Origin: an uncultured Sphingomonas sp.
GTDB taxonomy: Bacteria; Pseudomonadota; Alphaproteobacteria; Sphingomonadales; Sphingomonadaceae
Direction of reading: 5' to 3'
NCBI GenBank assembly: GCA_946482655.1
Contig: CAMLSA010000007.1
Location: forward strand, 1-52,602
DNA: 52,602 nt
Shown here one piece after another: positions 1-9,130 of this stretch (the first letter of the stretch is position 1; every line of letters begins with the position of its first letter). Both the position numbers and the translations under genes were made by a program. A model generated the notes under the pieces. It did not search any database. It was given only the letters and a program-made list of their open reading frames with translations, and was not told where the DNA came from.

Positions 1-97
1 CTGTGACTGCGGCTGTGCAGATGGCTCCGGCTTTGTCTGGTGAGGGCGTCTCGACCTGCAATTCCGCAACGCGTGTCACATCCAAGTGGGAGAGATC

Positions 98-1165
98 ATG
101 AACGAAGTTGCCGAGTGCCCCGTTTCATCCGGCGGACAGCGACAGCAGATGGAGTCTTTCAGAAGCGATATTCGCGCAGAATCCCTCGCCCCATTGTGGG
201 ACGTCCTGTCTCAGTTGGTCACACCGACGCCTCGATCTTCAGTTCAGGCGCACCTGTGGCACTTCGATACGGTCCGCACGCATTTGATGAGGGCTGGAGA
301 ACTGATCACGGCGGAGCAGGCCGAGCGCCGAGTACTCGTGCTTGAGAACCCTGGCCTGCCTGGGAAGAGTTGCATTACCAGCAGCCTCTATGCGGGAATT
401 CAGCTTGTGCTGCCCGGAGAGACCGCTCCGTGTCACCGTCACAGTCAAAGTGCCTTGCGCTTCGTGCTCGAAGGAAACGGAGGCTATACGATCGTCGATG
501 GCGAGCCAATCGCAATGGCGCCGTTCGACCTCGTCCTGACACCAAATGACTGCTGGCATGATCACGCCAATCCAACCGATAAGCCGATGATCTGGCTTGA
601 CGGCCTCGATTTACCGACAGTAACTCTCTTCGACGCAAGCTTCGGCGAGAAACTTCCGGAAGCAAGCTCTCCGCGCGAACGCCCGGAGGGGGACGCGCTA
701 CGCCGCTTCGGTCGCAACCTGGCGCCGCTGGGAGGGGGCAGTCACTCGGCAGCAAAGCGCCGCAATGTGATGTTCCACTATCCTCACGCCGAGTGGCTTG
801 CCAGTCTGAAGAGCATTGCCTCCGTTGATGAGCCCGATCCCCACTTCGGCTATGCACTGGAATTTACCAACCCCGTCGATGGCGGACCACTCATGGACAC
901 GATTGCGGCGCATGTTCGGCTCCTGCCGAAGGGCTTCCACACCAAGGAGCGCCGAGCCACCGACGGAACCGTCTTCGCGGTGGTCGCCGGCACTGGGACG
1001 GCAACGATAGAGGGCGCCGATATGCCTCTCGGCCCGCGGGATATCTTCGTGGTCCCTTCCTGGAAGGCATTGACACTAAAAGCCGACGATGAGCTCGTGC
1101 TCTTCGGGTACTCAGATCGCTCCGCGCAACAGAAGCTGGGCCTCTTTCGAGAGCAGCTTGCCTAG
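98..1165 (+). CDS. Gentisate 1,2-dioxygenase-like bicupin ring-cleavage enzyme
   Basis: A 355-residue bicupin protein, the usual length for gentisate 1,2-dioxygenase, a cytosolic Fe(II) enzyme that opens gentisate to maleylpyruvate. The N-terminal cupin shows the family signature CHRHSQSALRFVLEG, with probable iron ligands His113 and His115, and then WHDH (about 153-156) followed by WLDGLDLP, which is typical of this family. A second cupin follows around residues 260-330 (LLPKGFHTKERRATDGT). The ATG at 98 is preferred to the GTG at 86 because GGAGA lies just in front of it. It is the first gene of an apparent operon with the FAH hydrolase (27-base gap) and the aldehyde dehydrogenase. The family is confident. 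Whether gentisate itself or a substituted analogue is the substrate is inference. Confidence 0.88.
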   Translation: MNEVAECPVSSGGQRQQMESFRSDIRAESLAPLWDVLSQLVTPTPRSSVQAHLWHFDTVRTHLMRAGELITAEQAERRVLVLENPGLPGKSCITSSLYAGIQLVLPGETAPCHRHSQSALRFVLEGNGGYTIVDGEPIAMAPFDLVLTPNDCWHDHANPTDKPMIWLDGLDLPTVTLFDASFGEKLPEASSPRERPEGDALRRFGRNLAPLGGGSHSAAKRRNVMFHYPHAEWLASLKSIASVDEPDPHFGYALEFTNPVDGGPLMDTIAAHVRLLPKGFHTKERRATDGTVFAVVAGTGTATIEGADMPLGPRDIFVVPSWKALTLKADDELVLFGYSDRSAQQKLGLFREQLA

Positions 1166-1192
1166 CCAACATCTCACAAGGGTAACCTCGAT

Positions 1193-2083
1193 ATGAAAAT
1201 TTGCCGCTTCAACGATGACCGTATCGGACTGGTCCGCGACGGGCAGATCCACGATGTCACCGCTGCCGTAGAAGCCCTCGGTCCCTTCCACTATCCACTT
1301 CCGCGCTACGATCCGTTCATCGCCCAACTCGCTACGCTCGGGCCGGAGATGGAGCGTCTTGCTCGCAGCGCACCGGTCTTCAATATGGACGAGGTGAACC
1401 TCCTCAGTCCGGTCGCCAATCCAGGCAAGATCGTTGCCGCACCGGTCAATTATCGCCGCCATCTCGACGAGGCGCGCGGCGATCCGGCCATTCATCACGA
1501 CAATCAAGTCGGCGAGATTCGACGTGTGGCGCTATTCTTGAAAGCAACAAGTTCCATGATCGGCGCAAGTCAGCCGGTCATGTTGCGTCACTCCGACCGG
1601 CGGAACGATCACGAAATCGAACTGGTCGCCATAATCGGGAAGCGCGCCGACAAGGTTTCTGCGACCGAGGCGCTGGATTACGTCGCTGGTTATACGATCG
1701 GTCTCGACATGACGGTACGCGGGCCGGAAGAGCGGAGCTTCCGAAAATCAGTCGACAGCTTCAGCGTTCTGGGGCCTTGGCTTGTCACGGCTGATGAGCT
1801 TCCCAATCCAGACGAACTCGATCTTCATTTGACCGTGAATGGCGAGACGCGCCAAAAGGCCAATACTCGCGATCTGGTGATCGGGGTAGCGGAACTCATC
1901 GAATTTGCCACCTCATTCTATACCTTGGAGCCCGGCGATATCCTGTTCACCGGAACGCCTGCAGGAGTCGGGCCGGTGCTTCCGGGCGACAGCATGGAAG
2001 CGACAATCAGTGGCATCGGTGTGCTTAGGACCGTCGTCAAGCAGGACGCTGCCTACGGCGCCCCCATGGCCAAAGCGTCTTAG
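1193..2083 (+). CDS. Fumarylacetoacetate hydrolase (FAH) family protein
   Basis: A 296-residue FAH-fold hydrolase that would cleave a C-C bond in a dioxo acid, most simply the fumarylpyruvate or maleylpyruvate formed by the dioxygenase encoded just upstream. Visible family features are NPGKIVAAPVNYRRH (about 76-90), the metal-ligand cluster DHEIELVAIIGK with Glu141 and Glu143, Asp172 in GLDMT, and the C-terminal signature FTGTPAGVGPV (about 253-263). It follows the dioxygenase by 27 bases and precedes the ALDH by 12. No maleylpyruvate isomerase is present in the window, so either this enzyme takes the cis isomer directly or the isomerase is elsewhere. The family is certain; the exact substrate is not. 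Confidence 0.88.
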   Translation: MKICRFNDDRIGLVRDGQIHDVTAAVEALGPFHYPLPRYDPFIAQLATLGPEMERLARSAPVFNMDEVNLLSPVANPGKIVAAPVNYRRHLDEARGDPAIHHDNQVGEIRRVALFLKATSSMIGASQPVMLRHSDRRNDHEIELVAIIGKRADKVSATEALDYVAGYTIGLDMTVRGPEERSFRKSVDSFSVLGPWLVTADELPNPDELDLHLTVNGETRQKANTRDLVIGVAELIEFATSFYTLEPGDILFTGTPAGVGPVLPGDSMEATISGIGVLRTVVKQDAAYGAPMAKAS

Positions 2084-2095
2084 AAGGATCCGTTC

Positions 2096-3541
2096 ATGTT
2101 CGTCTCAAACCTCATCCTCGACAATGCGATAACTCCTGCAAGCAACGGCGCACGCATGCACAGGACGGATTGTTTCGCTCGCCACCAGGTCACAGACGCG
2201 GCGGCTGCAACGAAGGAGGATGCGATCGCTGCCGCGGACTCGGCGGCCGCAGCCCTGCCCGGTTGGGCAGCCGCGGGACCGAGCGAGCGACGGCGCGTGC
2301 TTCTGAAGATGGCGGACGAGCTTGAGCAAAGAACCGACAAGTTTGTCGCGGCAATGGCCGGTGAGATCGGGGCGAGCCCCCTCTGGGCAGGCTTCAACGT
2401 CCACCTCGGCGCCGCCTGCATCCGCGAAGCAGCTGGCCTAACTACTCAGATGACGGGCGAGACACTGCCGTCGGACAAGCCCGGCACGCTCTCCATGACT
2501 GTCCGCCAGCCAGCGGGTGTGGTGCTCAGCATCGTTCCCTGGAACGGGCCGATCGTCCTTGCTGCACGTGCAATCGCTTACCCCCTGGCTTTCGGAAATA
2601 CGGTCGTATTCCGTGGCTCTGAATTGAGTCCACAAACGCATTACCTCGTGGTTGAGGCGGCGATTGCAGCCGGGATTCCGCCGGGGGCGCTAAACTTTCT
2701 CACCAACGCGAGCGACGATTCGCCGGAAATCATCGACGCGCTGATCGCGCACCCCGCCGTGCGTCGCATCAATTTCACCGGGTCTACGCGGGTAGGCCGG
2801 ATCATCGCTTCCAAGGCCGGCTTCCACCTCAAGCGTTGCCTGCTCGAACTTGGCGGCAAGTCGCCTCTGGTGGTGCTGAAGGACGCGAACCTCGACGCCG
2901 CGGTCGAGGCGGCTTGCTTCGGCGCGTTCTTCTTCCAGGGCCAGATCTGCATGTCGACCGAACGGATCGTGGTTGAGGCCGAAATTGCTGACGAATTCGT
3001 AGCGCGTCTGTCAAAGCGCGTAAGGATGCTTTCCGGGAAAGCGGAGGCGCCCACCACGGTCGGCCCGCTCATTCTTCCAGAAGCCGGCAACCGGCTGAAC
3101 GATCTGCTCAAGGACGCGCTAGACAAGGGAGCGGTGCTCGCCACCGGCAGTTTCGCCGACGGCGCGACGATGGAGCCCACCGTGGTTGACAATGTTACGC
3201 CCGAGATGGCGATCTATGACGAGGAAAGCTTCGGCCCCGTCACGACAGTCGTGCGGGTCGCCGATGATGCCGAGGCGCTACGCACAGCCTGCGACACCGC
3301 CTATGGGTTGTCAGCGGCCGTCTTCGGCAGTGATCTATCGCGCACGCTTGGAGTTGCCCTCGCCATTGAATCGGGCAGTTGCCATGTCAACGGCACTACG
3401 GTTCAGGACGACCCTCACGCACCATTCGGCGGCACCAAGGCAAGTGGATACGGCCGTTTTGGCGGACGTGCGGTAATTGATGAGTTCACGGAACTGAAAT
3501 GGATCACGATCGAGCCGCCAGTTCAATCCTACCCGATTTGA
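2096..3541 (+). CDS. NAD(P)-dependent aldehyde dehydrogenase, salicylaldehyde dehydrogenase-like
   Basis: A 481-residue ALDH oxidising an aldehyde to its acid in the cytosol. The active-site Cys285 sits in FFQGQICMSTERIVV, a string typical of the salicylaldehyde/vanillin dehydrogenase branch, and the general base Glu251 in LELGGK. PWNGP (148-152) and the nucleotide-binding FTGSTRVG (227-234) are intact. The position usually held by a cofactor-contacting Lys (VxKPSE) reads VFRGSE, with Arg173. It is third in the dioxygenase-FAH-ALDH run with a 12-base gap, so it probably supplies the aromatic acid that enters ring cleavage. The salicylaldehyde assignment rests on motif resemblance and context only. 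Confidence 0.88.
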   Translation: MFVSNLILDNAITPASNGARMHRTDCFARHQVTDAAAATKEDAIAAADSAAAALPGWAAAGPSERRRVLLKMADELEQRTDKFVAAMAGEIGASPLWAGFNVHLGAACIREAAGLTTQMTGETLPSDKPGTLSMTVRQPAGVVLSIVPWNGPIVLAARAIAYPLAFGNTVVFRGSELSPQTHYLVVEAAIAAGIPPGALNFLTNASDDSPEIIDALIAHPAVRRINFTGSTRVGRIIASKAGFHLKRCLLELGGKSPLVVLKDANLDAAVEAACFGAFFFQGQICMSTERIVVEAEIADEFVARLSKRVRMLSGKAEAPTTVGPLILPEAGNRLNDLLKDALDKGAVLATGSFADGATMEPTVVDNVTPEMAIYDEESFGPVTTVVRVADDAEALRTACDTAYGLSAAVFGSDLSRTLGVALAIESGSCHVNGTTVQDDPHAPFGGTKASGYGRFGGRAVIDEFTELKWITIEPPVQSYPI

Positions 3542-3742
3542 TGCGCTTGACTGCCTCCCGATGCCAAGGGGCCGAGCGACCTCCTTGGTTGCAGCATTCG
3601 TCAGCCACTGCCCGCGTGTTTCGCCTCCAGCGTTAGTGCCTGCCGGTTCTATGGCATGCTCATGTGATTAGAACAAAGTAGCCATTTGGCGGCCTACAGT
3701 CACCAACCTCTCAAGGTTACCTTTTTCGAGAAGGACATAAAC

Positions 3743-4615
3743 ATGAAATTCTGGCAGATGTTGGCCTGGACAGAAGTCGATCAGATGATGGATCTGGCAG
3801 TCTTCGCTGAGGAGTTGGGATTCGATGCGGTAATCAACTCGGACCACGCGATCTATCCTGAGAAGCTAACAGTTCCTTATCCTTATTCTCCCGACGGAAA
3901 GCCGACCATGAATCCTGATTGGTCCTATCCTGACTGCTGGACCACGATGGCGGCAATGGGGGCCGTAACGAAGCGTATCAGACTCTCGACGTCGGTTTAC
4001 ATCCTTCCATTGCGCAACGTGTTCGAAGTCGCGAAAGCCACGGGAACCCTGTCTTTGTTGTCTGAAGGACGATTCATCCTCGGCGCAGGGCTCGGTTGGA
4101 TGAAGGATGAGTTCGACATCTATGGAGTGCCGTTCAAGACCCGCGCCCGCCGCAATGACGAGATGGTCGAGATCCTGCGGAAATTCTGGGCTGGCGGAAT
4201 GGTTGAGCACCACGGCGAGTTCTACGATTTCCCGCGGGTCCAGATTGCGCCTGCGCCGGAGCGGCACGTTCCGATCTTCCTCGGCGGAAACACTCCCCCA
4301 GCACTGAAGCGTGCAGCCCATCTCGGCGATGGATGGATTAGCGCCGGCAACGCACCCGACGAAGTCCCCGGTACCATCGCCGAACTTCAACGGCTGCGAA
4401 AGCAGGCCGGACGCGATCACCTGCCATTCGAGACGGTAATTCTCCTCAACACTCCTCCCCATCTCGACACGTTCAAGCGCCTTCAGGACAGCGGTATGGA
4501 TGCCGGAGTTGTCAACCCCTTCTATTATACCTTGGGCGAACGATCATCCCTGGACGACAAGAAGCGGGTGATGGAGAAATTTGCCAACGACTTCATAGTG
4601 CATTTCTCCAACTAG
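3743..4615 (+). CDS. LLM-class (luciferase-like) flavin-dependent oxidoreductase
   Basis: A 290-residue TIM-barrel protein of the bacterial luciferase-like family (residues about 10-270), which uses FMNH2 or F420H2 to oxygenate or reduce substrates. It begins MKFWQMLAW, typical of the subgroup carrying SDHAIYPEKL and YPYSPDGKP soon after, and has GRFILGAGLGWMKDEFDIYGV in the central barrel. The open frame reaches back to a TTG at 3686, but the ATG at 3743 has a good AGAAGGA ribosome site seven bases upstream and matches family starts. Sphingomonads are not typical F420 producers, so FMN with a separate reductase is a real alternative. It lies 200 bases after the ALDH and probably has its own promoter. 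Confidence 0.87.
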   Translation: MKFWQMLAWTEVDQMMDLAVFAEELGFDAVINSDHAIYPEKLTVPYPYSPDGKPTMNPDWSYPDCWTTMAAMGAVTKRIRLSTSVYILPLRNVFEVAKATGTLSLLSEGRFILGAGLGWMKDEFDIYGVPFKTRARRNDEMVEILRKFWAGGMVEHHGEFYDFPRVQIAPAPERHVPIFLGGNTPPALKRAAHLGDGWISAGNAPDEVPGTIAELQRLRKQAGRDHLPFETVILLNTPPHLDTFKRLQDSGMDAGVVNPFYYTLGERSSLDDKKRVMEKFANDFIVHFSN

Positions 4616-4634
4616 GTTCTCTGTGTCATCAGTA

Positions 4635-4651
4635 GTAATTGTGATAATTAC
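4635..4651. promoter_or_regulatory. Inverted repeat GTAATT-N5-AATTAC downstream of the LLM gene
   Basis: A perfect 6-base inverted repeat around GTGAT, followed directly by a further CGTAATT half-site, in an A+T-rich gap between the LLM oxidoreductase and the acyl-CoA synthetase. It is too A+T-rich and lacks a T-run for a standard terminator, so an operator is the better guess. The rest of the 233-base gap shows no gene. Confidence 0.3.
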
Positions 4652-4848
4652 GACGTAATTTCTAGCCGTCTAGCTTCCAAATTTCTACATTATATCTCGG
4701 GTGAATGCATTTGTCTTGGCGATGGCAAGGAGGCCCATCATGTATGGCCAGGCAAGAATCACCTCGATTTTGAAGGTCCACGTGAAGTTTCTTTGCTTAC
4801 GTGTCGGTATCTTTTTCTCTAGTGACACATGTCGATAGGTGATCAATT

Positions 4849-6486
4849 ATGCAGACCCATCATCTGGGATATCACTATAGCCAATTCACCTTCGGACAAA
4901 TCTTGGCCGACAAAGCGGAGCGTCACGGCGACAAGGTGTTCCTACAGAACCTGCCAGATGGACGGTCACTCACATATCGCGAGATCGATGAGCAGTCCAA
5001 CCAGCTCGCGAATGGTTTGCTTGCACATGGCATCAGGAAGGGAACGCATGTGGCGATGTTCATGGAGAACTCGCCTGAGCAGGTTCTCACCTATTTCGCC
5101 CTGGGTAAGCTTGGCGCCGTAGTGGTCCCAATTAACACTGCGGCATGCGGTGATTTCCTCGCCTACTACCTGAATCAATCCGACTGCACGGTCATCATCA
5201 TCGATACCGCTCTCCTCGGCCAATTCCTGGCCGTTCGGGACCGGAGTGCGATCCACAGCGCCTTCGTGCTGGGCGAAAGCGTGCTGAAGGACGGGGAACC
5301 GGCCCTCCCCGATGACCTGACGGCGAAACTCCGGTCGTTTCACGAGCTCATGTCTGGACCGACCACGTCGCCCCCGGTTGAGGTTAGCTATCGCGACATT
5401 TGTGCAATCATGTATACCTCCGGTACGACCGGGCCTTCCAAGGGAAATCTCTTCACCCAGATCCACGCGCTCACCTTCGGATCATGCCAAGTTGAACCCC
5501 TGCAATATAGCTCACAGGACATCTATCACACCTGCTTGCCTCTCTTTCACGCGGCAGCCTATGGTGGTGCCCTGCTCACCATGCTGCTGGTCGGCGGTGG
5601 TATCGCCCTCACCCGGCGCCTTTCAGTCAGCAGGTTTTGGGATGAAGTTCGGCGTTCAGGCGCCACTCGAGCACAGTTGTTGAGCGTCACGGGCTTCATC
5701 TGGAACCAGCCCCCAAACGACAATGATCGCAACCACAAGCTGCGCATGGCGATCTCCACACCCGTGCCGGAGTACGCAGAAGATTTCGAGGAACGCTTTG
5801 GCGTACGCCTCCTGCAGGGCTACGGGTTGAGCGACTTTGGACTTGCTATCTCGCAGGCAATCGACGGACCGTTCGAGAAGCGCCTGAGCATAGGATTGCC
5901 GCTCTCGGACATCCAAGTCCGCATCGTAGACGAGGATGACGTCGATTTGCCGACGGGCGAAGTCGGAGAAATCGTTTTGCGCAAGGATGGGCTGCCGTTC
6001 GCCGCCACGCAAGGCTACTACAAGATGCCCGAAGCGACCGTCACTTCACGCCGAAATCTGTGGTTTCATACTGGCGATCGCGCCCGGATGGATGAAGACG
6101 GTTATTTTTATTTCGTCGACCGGGCAAAGGACATGGTCCGCCGGCGAGGGGAGAATATCTCGAGTCTCGAGGTTGAGGCCGTACTGCTCAAGCATCCGAA
6201 GGTGGCCGACGCGGCCGTCTATGCCGTAGCCACTGCAGCAGGCGACGAAGACGTTTGCGCCACCATCGTTCTGACGGCCGGAACGACGGTGAGCGAGGCC
6301 GAACTGATTGAACACTGCAGCGCAAACATGCCCTACTATATGGTTCCTCGGTATCTTGATTTCCGCGCTGATATGCCTCGCACAATGACCCAGAAAGTTC
6401 AGAAGAACATCCTGCGCGAGGAAGCTAACAATGGGAAAAATCGCCTTTGGGATCGGGAAAAGTCGAATGTGGTCGTCAAGCGATGA
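4849..6486 (+). CDS. AMP-forming acyl-CoA synthetase / aryl-CoA ligase
   Basis: A 545-residue adenylate-forming enzyme that activates a carboxylic acid with ATP and CoA. The phosphate-binding loop YTSGTTGPSKG lies at residues 189-199, GYGLSDFG near 325, the ribose-binding HTGDRARMDEDGYFYFVDR near 410, the hinge RAKDMVRRRGENIS after it, and a candidate catalytic Lys in TMTQKVQKN near the C terminus. Overall layout resembles the crotonobetaine/carnitine-CoA ligase and feruloyl/aryl-CoA ligase group. It faces the first TonB receptor gene tail-to-tail. In context it could convert an aromatic or side-chain acid to a CoA thioester, but the acid cannot be named from sequence. Confidence 0.9.
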   Translation: MQTHHLGYHYSQFTFGQILADKAERHGDKVFLQNLPDGRSLTYREIDEQSNQLANGLLAHGIRKGTHVAMFMENSPEQVLTYFALGKLGAVVVPINTAACGDFLAYYLNQSDCTVIIIDTALLGQFLAVRDRSAIHSAFVLGESVLKDGEPALPDDLTAKLRSFHELMSGPTTSPPVEVSYRDICAIMYTSGTTGPSKGNLFTQIHALTFGSCQVEPLQYSSQDIYHTCLPLFHAAAYGGALLTMLLVGGGIALTRRLSVSRFWDEVRRSGATRAQLLSVTGFIWNQPPNDNDRNHKLRMAISTPVPEYAEDFEERFGVRLLQGYGLSDFGLAISQAIDGPFEKRLSIGLPLSDIQVRIVDEDDVDLPTGEVGEIVLRKDGLPFAATQGYYKMPEATVTSRRNLWFHTGDRARMDEDGYFYFVDRAKDMVRRRGENISSLEVEAVLLKHPKVADAAVYAVATAAGDEDVCATIVLTAGTTVSEAELIEHCSANMPYYMVPRYLDFRADMPRTMTQKVQKNILREEANNGKNRLWDREKSNVVVKR

Positions 6487-6538
6487 AGGGTTAGACCGCA
6501 GGCGGCGGAGTGTAGGCAGGAACCGATGCGTTGTCAGC

Positions 6539-9115
6539 CTAGAACTTGTAGCTCAGGCGCACCCAGAGTTCCCGTCCTCGGCTGACCGACGCGGCCGTGT
6601 CCGCGCGTAGGCGAAAGGGGTTGTCCACTCCGAGTCCCGGGCCGAACGGGTTGGCAGCAGAGCGCCCACCGGTATTCCCGCTCCCGCTGAACGGCGAGTC
6701 GCTTGACCGCACGAAGTAGTACTTGTTCGTAAGGTTACGGCCGATGAAGGCGATCTCCCAGGTATCATTCTCGGCGCCGAGGCGGACCGAGGCGTCGAAC
6801 AGCGTATAGTCCGACTGCAGGCCGCCCGGCGAATTGGCGGTGTCGGTGAAGTAGCGGTCGCTATAGCTCATCTGGCCCGACAGGCCGAGCTTGAGGTTCC
6901 CACCCAAGGGCGCTTCATAGTCGAATCCGAGATTACCGGTCCATTCCGGGGCACGAACGAGCGGCTGGCTGGAGAGATTTTGGAAAAAGCCTTGGACGCC
7001 GGAGACTTCATTGGTCGTGAAGACGCACTCTTCCGCCGGCTGGCCCCCGTAGCAGGGGGCCTGGAAATTCAGGTATTTGCCCTTGTTGTAGTTGAGAGCG
7101 CCATGCAGCGACAAACCCTCGAGCGGAGTGCGGTAGTTGAAGTCGAACTCGACGCCTTCAGTGCGCGCACTGGCGGCGTTGAGCAGAACCGGCTGCACCC
7201 CGGCGATGGTCAGGCCCACCTGCAGGCCGGTCGTCTTGTAATTGTAGTAAGCAAGATTGACCCGCAGGTCGCGGTCGAGAAGGGCCGCCTTGATGCCGCC
7301 TTCGAAGCCCTTGGTAACCTGCTGCTTGTAAATGTGCTGGCCGTTCTCGAAGGATGTCCGGTTTGGCACCAGGGCCGCAAAGCCGCCAGACAGAAACCCT
7401 TCCTTGTAGGCACCATAGATGTTCAAGCCAGGATTGGGCTTGTAAGCGATTGTGAATTCGGGCGAGACGTCGTGGAAACTGACCTTGCGGTCAAGGTTAG
7501 GCAGCCCGAAAACGGTTCCGATGTCGGTGAGTAGGTCCTCCACCGTCGGATCGTAGTTTTCCACCCGGACGAGCTTCTTCTGTTCCCACGATGCGCGCGC
7601 GCCGGCGGTGATTTCAATTACCGGGACCGGATTGACGATCAACTGGCCAAAAGCGGACTGCGATTTTCCGTCCTGTACGTACAAAAACTTGTTTATCGGA
7701 ATACCGTTTGGCGCAGTTGCCGTACCGAACGTTGCCGCGGTCGCCGCACCCCCGTGCTCGCCGGTGGTGTCAGTGATAAGCCCACCGATCATGAAATTGA
7801 TCGGCCCATCGAAACTGCTGGTCAATCGCAGTTCTTGCGAGAACTCGCGAAGTTTCAGAAAGTTGTAAGCTTGGAAGTCCCAGCGCCGGACGGTGGCGCC
7901 CGGGGGACCAGCCAACACATTGCCCGCCCGGTCGAGGACATAGCTCGTCGTATCGTTGAAATAGGACTGCGTGAAGTTGCCGATCTGATCCAGATCCTGC
8001 TTGTAATATCCGGTTTGCGAGGTCAGCATTAAGTCGTCGGTGACGGCAAAGTTCATCTCAAGTCCAGTCAGAAACTGGTACTGTTCCTGGAAATTTCCGC
8101 GATCCCAGTAGGCACTCTCTGTGGGGAACAGCGCTTCCGGTCCCTCCGGACGGAAGCTGCCGACCTGGTTGTTGCCGTCAGCCTTGCAATTGTCGATATA
8201 GAGCGCTGGATCGTCCGGCATTCCCACTTGCATCTGCGGAATACCAAGCGGGCAGTTGACGAACTGAGTGTTGGCCGAGGAAGACGTACCCTTCACCTTT
8301 CCGTAGCTGACCTTCAGCTTCGCGTCGAACGGGCCGCCATTGTCGAATTTCAGGGTTCCGCGCAGCCCCCAGTCGGTCTTGTCCGGCGCACGACCGGCGT
8401 TCGGTGGAACAATGAATGGATACGCCGCCAGCGTGTCGGCATCTCTGGGCGTTCTGTTCCGAGCCCAGCCCTTCATGTCGGAGAAGAACCCGGCAACACG
8501 GGCGCCAAAGCTGTCGCTCAGCGGTGCGGACACATAAGCGTCGGTCCGCCACTCCCTCGCCTTGAACTCGTATCCACTCGAGATCTTTGCTTCGAACACG
8601 TCGGTTGGATCTGCGGTACGCAGCGAGATGATGCCGCCTGGACTGTTCTTGCCGAAGAACAGGGCCTGCGGGCCTTTCAGGACTTCCACCTGCGCCGTGT
8701 CGAAATCGCCCATGCGGCGGATCGTGGCGCGGCCGATGCTCACACCGTCGATGTTGAATGACACGGCCTGGTCGTTCAGCGTGTTGTTGTCAGCGCCGGC
8801 GATGCCACGAATGGCCACGATCCCGCCCTGTATGGTACCACCGCCTTCGCCAATGATCAGCGAGGGCACGGATCGAGCCATCTGGTCAACATTGGTGACC
8901 GCAAAGTTCTGAAGCTGTGCGCTGCTTAGCGCAGTCACCGAGACCGGCACCTGCAGCGCAGTCTCCTCGCGCTTACGAGCGGTGACGATGATTTCGCCCG
9001 AACTCAAGGCACCGGCTCCTTCGTCTTGGGCCTGCGCAGGTGACGCGGCAACCAAGAGTGCGGCAACCGAGACCGAGCCCATCGCCAGAATACGTGTTTT
9101 CTTGATATCGATCAC
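6539..9115 (-). CDS. TonB-dependent outer-membrane receptor (first)
   Basis: An 858-residue receptor with a signal peptide (hydrophobic stretch then a SPAQAQ cleavage site near residue 29), a plug domain starting at EIIVTARKREETALQVPVS, the LKGPQALFFGKNSPGG plug motif, and a long 22-strand-type barrel ending in the C-terminal Phe of LWVRLSYKF. There is no N-terminal secretin/signalling domain, so it is a plain transporter. Translation appears to start at a GTG (9115-9113) preceded by a G-rich tract rather than a standard ribosome site. Such receptors in sphingomonads usually sit by the catabolic genes whose substrate they import. The ligand is unknown. Confidence 0.93.
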   Translation of the reverse strand: MIDIKKTRILAMGSVSVAALLVAASPAQAQDEGAGALSSGEIIVTARKREETALQVPVSVTALSSAQLQNFAVTNVDQMARSVPSLIIGEGGGTIQGGIVAIRGIAGADNNTLNDQAVSFNIDGVSIGRATIRRMGDFDTAQVEVLKGPQALFFGKNSPGGIISLRTADPTDVFEAKISSGYEFKAREWRTDAYVSAPLSDSFGARVAGFFSDMKGWARNRTPRDADTLAAYPFIVPPNAGRAPDKTDWGLRGTLKFDNGGPFDAKLKVSYGKVKGTSSSANTQFVNCPLGIPQMQVGMPDDPALYIDNCKADGNNQVGSFRPEGPEALFPTESAYWDRGNFQEQYQFLTGLEMNFAVTDDLMLTSQTGYYKQDLDQIGNFTQSYFNDTTSYVLDRAGNVLAGPPGATVRRWDFQAYNFLKLREFSQELRLTSSFDGPINFMIGGLITDTTGEHGGAATAATFGTATAPNGIPINKFLYVQDGKSQSAFGQLIVNPVPVIEITAGARASWEQKKLVRVENYDPTVEDLLTDIGTVFGLPNLDRKVSFHDVSPEFTIAYKPNPGLNIYGAYKEGFLSGGFAALVPNRTSFENGQHIYKQQVTKGFEGGIKAALLDRDLRVNLAYYNYKTTGLQVGLTIAGVQPVLLNAASARTEGVEFDFNYRTPLEGLSLHGALNYNKGKYLNFQAPCYGGQPAEECVFTTNEVSGVQGFFQNLSSQPLVRAPEWTGNLGFDYEAPLGGNLKLGLSGQMSYSDRYFTDTANSPGGLQSDYTLFDASVRLGAENDTWEIAFIGRNLTNKYYFVRSSDSPFSGSGNTGGRSAANPFGPGLGVDNPFRLRADTAASVSRGRELWVRLSYKF

Positions 9116-9121
9116 AATCCA

Positions 9122-9130
9122 CCCCCCCCC
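9122..9130. promoter_or_regulatory. Nine-base C (G on minus) homopolymer in the ribosome-binding region of the TonB receptor
   Basis: A run of nine C on the plus strand, read as nine G on the minus strand, ends seven bases before the GTG start of the first TonB receptor, so it overlaps the expected ribosome-binding position. Tracts of this kind change length by slippage and can alter expression of surface proteins. Confidence 0.5.

Noticed and set aside
1..97. Possible end of a gene at the left edge
   Set aside because: Too short to show any motif and no frame gives a convincing C terminus.
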